Source: Linyphia triangularis (taxonomy: Eukaryota > Arthropoda > Arachnida > Araneae > Linyphiidae). From it: DNA of 64,000 bases. The position numbers were made by a program, and so were the translations under genes. Shown piece after piece: positions 58,833 to 64,000 of the stretch (its first letter is position 1; every line of letters starts with the position of its first letter). The stretch lies in contig OZ021733.1 of the NCBI GenBank assembly GCA_963978545.1, forward strand, positions 36,003,424 through 36,067,423. Direction: 5' to 3'. Under the pieces are notes generated by a model. It was not told the DNA's origin. It saw nothing but the letters and a program-made list of their open reading frames with translations, and ran no database searches.

Positions 58833-59290
58833 ATAATTAAGCACAATTCAAGCTTTAAATCTATGAATTCTGTACTTTTGTTAGAAATGCTAAACAAATT
58901 TACTTATAAAAATCTGGGAAATGTTCTAAAAGAAACTGAGCTTTTATTAATTCCTATTAATATAAATTCTCATTGAGAGTTGCTACTTGCTTACATTAAA
59001 AAGTGTCAATTTCAATTTTTTGATCCATTGAGTAAGCAGATTACTAGAGATTTCATGAGTATTATAAGTAAGTGTGTTTTGTTTCTAAATGATTTGTTAG
59101 GCATTTCATTTAAGTGGTCAATTAATTGTCCTCGTCAGCATGTTCAACAAACAGATAATTATAATTGTGGTCTGTTTACGTTATTATGCTGAACAAATAA
59201 TTAAAAACACCTCATTAACCAAAGAATTTATACTTATCGTTTTAGGGAATATGCTTATAAAAACATAATGGGTTTGTCGTGATGAAAATG

Positions 59291-60285
59291 GTTTCTGTAT
59301 ATGTTAGTAATTTATACCTATGTTAATTAAAAAAGTACACTTTTAAAGCAAGTAATTTCATTATGTAGTAATGGTTGTACTGCATAAGTCTTGCAGGGAA
59401 GAGATGCTGGCCCACCTGAGTTAAAAACTAAACCCCTCTGTTCAGTCGTACTTATGCAATAGGAGAACCCCCCATGTGTCAGGCAATAATGCCGCCAAAA
59501 GTGTATTCTGAAATATTAATATGCATAATTAAAGTTTTTTAGTATGACTCTTTTAAATATATATTTAATTTTTTAAATAATTTCAACAGCAACATTGTGC
59601 TTGCCCAGTGTTTCAACATTGAAGATTAATTTAATTAAGTTTTTATTTTAATTTTATTCCATGTTAAAAGCTCTCCTATGATTTTTTTTATCAGAATGTG
59701 TTCAGTGTTCTCATTTCTCTCAATAGAATCATCACTTGAATTAATTGATAACACCACACAAAAAAATTAGAAATAAAATGAAACTACTTTATTGTGTCAA
59801 ATTACTTGTGTTTGTTTTATTTATTCAACAGCGTAAAAGAAGCTTAATGCGAGTGCATTCTACATCCATGAATCAAGGACCATTTCTAGATATCTAGATC
59901 ACCATTTAGAGAGAACATGTGCATTATTAGTAATGAATGTCATATGCATGCATTACAAGAGTTTGAATTTTGCGCATATTGTTCTTTCTTTTTAAATAAT
60001 AAAATTCGTAAATAAAAGATGCTCTGTGATTATATTCATTAGTGTATGTTATAAACTTCATAATTATTTTTGTAATATGCAAATAACATAGCTCAATATT
60101 ATCAGTTGTTGTCTGTTATTAACACTAGATTACCCAAGAAAGTCATTTTGACTGCTTTTTAATATCAGTTAGAGAAACAATTATGTATATAATGACACAA
60201 TTTCTTAGAATTTTGTGACTTTTTGTACATGCGTTTATTAATAATTGTAGTTACCTCCCCCTTCTTCATTCCCGGTATATATATA
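59291..60285. other. Intergenic DNA without recognised genes
   Basis: AT-rich. It includes a short inverted pair near 59388 and 59449 (CTGCATAAGT / ACTTATGCA) and an AGTCATTTTGACTGCTTTT motif at 60141-60159 that recurs at 61564-61582 beyond the Tc1 element. Confidence 0.4.
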
Positions 60286-61515
60286 CACTATCTGGCCAAA
60301 AGTATCCGGACACCCAGTGGTATGGACTTGGAGCGTCCTGAGGCACATATTAATATGATGTTGGTCCCCCTTTTGCATCGATGACAGCCTGCACACGTTT
60401 GGAAAGACTTTCCACCAATTTTTGATAGGTGACCACAGGAATTGCCTTCTAGGCGTCCATCACAGCTGAAGTGAGTGCTTGCAGTGAATATGGTCGATTT
60501 GGCTGGCTAAGTAATCTGCGCTCTAATTCGTCCCAAAGGTGTTCTATGGGATTTAGATTGGGGCTCTGAGAAGGCCAGTCCTGTTTTTGAACACCCATTT
60601 CGTCAAACCACGTCTGTGCAAGCCTCGATGTGTGAATGGAGCAGTTATCCTGCTGGAAGAGAAATGGGCCTTCCCCGAAACATTGCCATAGAGTTGGGAG
60701 CGCAGCATTGTCCAGAATGTCCACATACATCTCAGAGTTCATGTTTCCAACCACAGGAACTAACGGACCCAGGCCAAATCACGAGAAACACCCCCGCACC
60801 ATTATGCTTCCACCACCAAACTTAACAGTCGGCACAATGCAGTCACTATAGAAACGTTTGCCGGGCATCCGCCAAACCCAGACGCGTCCATCTGACTGCC
60901 AGACAGTAAAGCGAGATTCATCACTCCAAAGAACAGTTTTCCACATGTCCACAGTGCAATGACGGTGAGCTCTACACCATTGCAATCGATGCTTCGCATT
61001 CTGTGGAGTGATGTTCGGCTTATGAGCGGCTGCACGACCATGGAATCCCAAGTCTTTTAACTCTCGACGGACAGTCCTGCTGCTAACACTAACGCCTGAT
61101 GAACTTTGGAGCTCCTGAGAAATTTCCACCAACGGGGACTTCGGATTTTGTTTCACTACCCTTTTCAGAGTTCTGCGGCTGCATTCACCAAGTGTTTTCG
61201 GCCTACCGGTTCGTTTTTCTGCCGTTTCACTGCCTTGACGTTTCCACTTCACAATTACATCACTCACAGTGGATTTAGGCTTCTGTAGAATGTCCGCAAT
61301 CTCACGAACTGATTTCCCACTAAGGTGGCATCCTACTATTCTGCCACGATCAAACTCACTAAGCTCCTTTGACTTACTCATTGCCTCACAAACGCATAAA
61401 TACAATCTGACAAACCACTACCAACACTTTTATAGCTTTCAATTACGTATCAAATTGCGTCACTAGCCAGAATCACTTTTTTAAGGGGTGTCCGGATACT
61501 TTTGGCCAGATAGTG
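60286..61515 (-). mobile_element. Tc1-like transposon
   Basis: 1230 bp flanked by TA (60284-60285, 61516-61517). Perfect inverted ends CACTATCTGGCCAAAAGTAT, continuing through CCGGACACC, are typical of Tc1 elements. One transposase reading frame fills the element on the minus strand. Confidence 0.95.
60350..61381 (-). pseudogene. Tc1-like transposase with two nonsense codons
   Basis: Would be 343 residues, the usual family length, starting MSKSKELSEFDRGRIVG at 61381 and ending TSY-TAA at 60350-60352. N-terminal helix-turn-helix (GKSVREIADILQKPKSTVSD), a GRPK hook, then the catalytic domain LWSDESRF, FLFQQDN and SPNLNPIEHLWDELERR with 34 residues between the second Asp and Glu (DD34E). Two codons in the same frame are stops where Trp is expected: TGA at about 60776-60778 (after GCFS) and TAG near 60449-60451 (after VMDA). 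No frameshift. A recently silenced copy. Confidence 0.95.
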
Positions 61516-61517
61516 TA

Positions 61518-62592
61518 TGTGTTATACAAATTTCTTTACATATTAGTTATTCTTTCATAATGCAGTCATTTTGACTGCTTTTGGGCAATATAGGTATATA
61601 CTAAGTTTCAGTCTTCTAAGTTTCAGATCACCTCTTACTAGTTTATTAAAACTATCAAACTTATCACCACTGGAAACCGCTATCAAATTCAGCATGGTAA
61701 ATAGATTCCATTTAACAATTATTAATATATTTTTGAAAATTTATTATTTCTATAATATATTATTAATAGTTCAAAGGTTTTTTTTAAACAGGCTCTAAAT
61801 ATTATATTCTATGAAATGCTAAAAAGATTATTAATTTAAAAAAAAATTAAATGGTACCTTACGTATAAAAACTTTTGTGTAAATAAATTCAAAAGATGAT
61901 TTTTTTTTTTTTTTTTTACTTTTATAGCAAGTCATTGATATACGTTAACAAAAAATTATGTTCTCCTTAAATTGATTGGAAAATTTCCAAAAGAAAGCAA
62001 TATGTATTTATTGGCAAACAAAATATTCATTTCAATCCAGTAATTATGGAAACAAATATTTATGAACTTTGTTTTTACTGATCACAATACATAAATGATT
62101 TTAGAAAGGCTGTTTGTTTTTAGTCCATACTTAAATGTATTAGTTACTTATTTACATTGCGTTGATATTCGGCTCAACATCTAACAGGTATTGCAAGAAT
62201 GTTATTTTTGGGGTTTTATTTGCGAGTACTAGTGTTTGATAGGAACTAACCATATAGGATGTGTTATACAAGAAATCAGAAAAAGCTGCATTTCTTAAAA
62301 TTGAAACTTCATTCATTTTTTTTTTCTTTCTTTTTTTGCCTGATTGGTTTGGATGAACAATTTTAACTCCTTACCTTTAAAACATTCACTCCCACGAGAA
62401 ATTTTTTAATGAGGAATATTTGGATTTAAATTATAATCACCAATAGTGGAAATACTTATTAATTTAATGGGGTATAAGACGCGAATTTTTAAAGGAATTC
62501 TGAAATTTCTGGGTGTGTAAAGAATATTGTAGTTGGAAAAACAACTTTTAGAGAAGACATTTTTTTTTATTTTAAAAATATCTATGATCTGA
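61518..62592. other. Intergenic DNA without recognised genes
   Basis: AT-rich, with a poly-T tract at about 61900-61918. The ORF at 61571-61798 is not convincing. Confidence 0.4.
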
Positions 62593-62885
62593 AGCCGACC
62601 AGACGGTATAGTGGTTAGCGTGCTAGCTTCTAAACAGCGAGGTTGCGGGTTCGAGTCCCGTGTTGGCATGGATGTTTGTAAATGTATGTTGGTTTGTTAA
62701 ATGACAAAATGTTTCGGCGCATTATAGCCCTCGTGTTGCTGACGGCGCCAGATAATCTGAATACAACCAACCCGTGTTAGGCATGGGTGTTTGTAAATGT
62801 ATGTTGGCTTGTCTAATGACGAATGTTTCGGCGCATTATAGCCCTCGTGTTGCTGATGGCGCCAGATAATCTGAAAACAACCAAC
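62593..62885 (+). repeat. SINE family B dimer
   Basis: A full copy (62593-62770) with tRNA head GGTATAGTGGTTAGCGTG and B box GGTTCGAGTCCC is followed directly by a second copy lacking the head (from CCGTGTTAGGCATGGG at 62772). The near-identical 10-mers TATGATCTGA (62583-62592) and TATAATCTGA (62886-62895) flank the pair, which suggests the dimer inserted as one unit. Confidence 0.85.
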
Positions 62886-63189
62886 TATAATCTGATTATT
62901 TTAATTTCTTTCATATAAAATTGGAAAATTATTTTTTTCAATATATATTCTGATTATCACACACCTTTAGTACATTTTTAGAGCTTAAATCCAAAATTCC
63001 AAATTATAAGGCACATAAATTTTTTTAAGTCATTTTCCGAAAATAATACAAATTATGGAAAGTATTTATGAAAATTTCGTGCATTTATAACAAACTGTTC
63101 TAGAGTTATATCGATTCAAAGTTCGCAAGATGATGAAAATATTACTAAGAAAAACGGACTTAAAAGTTGGCAATTATTGAATAGTAAGA

Positions 63190-63822
63190 GTTTTAACCCT
63201 TTTCACTCGTATGTCCCCGTATGGGGGACATCACTCGTTTTACCATCGCACTCGTATGTCCCCGTACAGGGGACATCGCATCTGTATTGGGCAAATTGAG
63301 ATAACTTAACCAAAACATTTCTGTTCGAAGTATTTCTAAGTTGATTTGCTTTGGTGGAGGTGCCTGCATTACGTTCCGCCCCTAAATGTTGTTTATATAG
63401 TTTGTTCATATTATTAAATTTCTTATATTTTTAACCTTTTGCACTCCGAACCATTCTGGACGGCTACCAGCAGCTCAGCCCTAGTGTTGCCCTTGCCCAA
63501 GTAAATTTCAACAAACCCAACCATCGACAAACTCTCCTTATAGCTCCTTTCAAGTGCTCAGACCGTTGTGAACCAACACTTCTCACGTTCTCTTTGGACA
63601 CAAAACCCCGCTGAAATGGGTTTTTTTATATATATCTTGGTAATTTTGCCATATTTTGATTTGATTTCTTGTGCCATTTCAAAAGAAAATATCAGGGAAA
63701 CATGTATTTCTCAAAAAGTTGTGCTGGAAAAAGTTAATTCTCCGTAATCACTAATAAACTTTAATGTCCTCTGAGAGGGCACATCCGAGTGATATGCTAG
63801 ATTACGATGTCCTCTGAGAGGG
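63190..63822. repeat. Hairpin-rich repeat region
   Basis: TTAACCCTTTTCACTCG starts at 63193. Two small perfect hairpins follow (ATGTCCCCGTATGGGGGACAT at 63211-63231, and the ATGTCCCCGTAC/AGGGGACAT pair at 63256-63275). TTAACCTTTTGCACTCCG recurs at 63431. Two GTCCTCTGAGAGGG hairpins lie near 63767 and 63809. It resembles nested TTAA-target MITEs whose ends begin TTAACCCTTTNCAC. Confidence 0.45.
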
Positions 63823-64000
63823 GGCCGATCAAACGGTATAGTGGTTAGCGTGCTAGCTTCTAGACCGCGTGGTTGCGGGTTCGAGTCCCGTGTTAGGCAT
63901 GGGTGTTTGTAAATGTATGTTGGCCTGTCTAATGACGAATGTTTCGGCGCATTATAGCCCTCGTGTTGCTGACGGCGCCAGATAATCTGAAAACAACCAA
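63823..64000 (+). repeat. SINE family B copy, cut by window end
   Basis: Head CGGTATAGTGGTTAGCGTG, B box GGTTCGAGTCCC, and tail up to AATCTGAAAACAACCAA at the last base. Closely similar to 46329-46510. The right flank lies outside the window. Confidence 0.9.

Larger units (their letters stand above)
57840..59290 (+). pseudogene. Ulp1/C48-like protease domain, second copy (decayed, interrupted)
   Basis: Reads VWLYNSVIDVFIYN up to the mariner insertion (57959-58832) and resumes after it with VLKETELLLIPININSH. The catalytic His (58971-58973) is followed by TGA where Trp is expected. Next come FFDPL with the Asp (59022-59024) and HVQQTDNYNCGLFTL with Gln and the catalytic Cys (59166-59168). A frame change then follows (AEQIIKNTSLTKEF). 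The triad order His-Asp-Gln-Cys is that of Ulp1. Together with 57112-57655 it suggests one gene with two protease domains in tandem. Confidence 0.6.

Overview
This is strongly AT-rich, intron-like and repeat-dense metazoan DNA. The Ty3/gypsy, Tc1/mariner, hAT, Harbinger-like and tRNA-derived SINE content suggests an arthropod or similar invertebrate. I cannot fix the taxon from sequence alone. No complete host gene and no genuine tRNA, rRNA or CRISPR was found. Almost every protein-like stretch belongs to a transposable element or to a decayed fragment.

Layout. (1) 1-2182 is non-coding flank. (2) 2186-44695 holds three head-to-tail copies of one unit, about 8.7 kb without insertions: unit 1 at 2186-14223, unit 2 at 14224-28769, unit 3 at 28770-44695. 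Each copy has gained or lost different blocks, so the other copies act as natural 'empty sites' that fix insertion boundaries. Unit 1 carries a minus-strand Ty3/gypsy element (2249-8058) and lacks the section with the best exon candidate. Unit 2 carries a 5.8-kb element (22325-28161). Unit 3 carries a Harbinger-like (29109-33816), an hAT-like (36720-41366) and a TTAA-flanked element (43065-43781), and has a 2.1-kb internal deletion. Small exon-like segments (16162-16267, 35412-35517, 41771-41851, ORFs at 12831 and 44105) hint that the array derives from part of an intron-containing gene I do not recognise.

(3) 44696-57023 begins and ends with matching inverted termini and GGCCA-rich subterminal DNA. 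It contains SINEs, a Tc1 element with doubled terminal repeats, and a decayed YqaJ-type nuclease gene (minus strand, 52372-52984). (4) 57100-59290 is a decayed plus-strand gene with two successive Ulp1/C48-like protease domains, the second split by a snap-back mariner element (57959-58832). (5) 60286-61515 is a Tc1-like element with two nonsense codons in its transposase. (6) 62593-64000 holds SINEs, one of them a dimer, and hairpin-rich repeats.

The most interesting signals are: perfect heat-shock-element arrays next to a TATA box in the gypsy LTR; a 64-bp flank duplication around that gypsy copy; a phase-compatible three-exon small gene inside the 5.8-kb element; and the YqaJ and double-Ulp1 gene remains.
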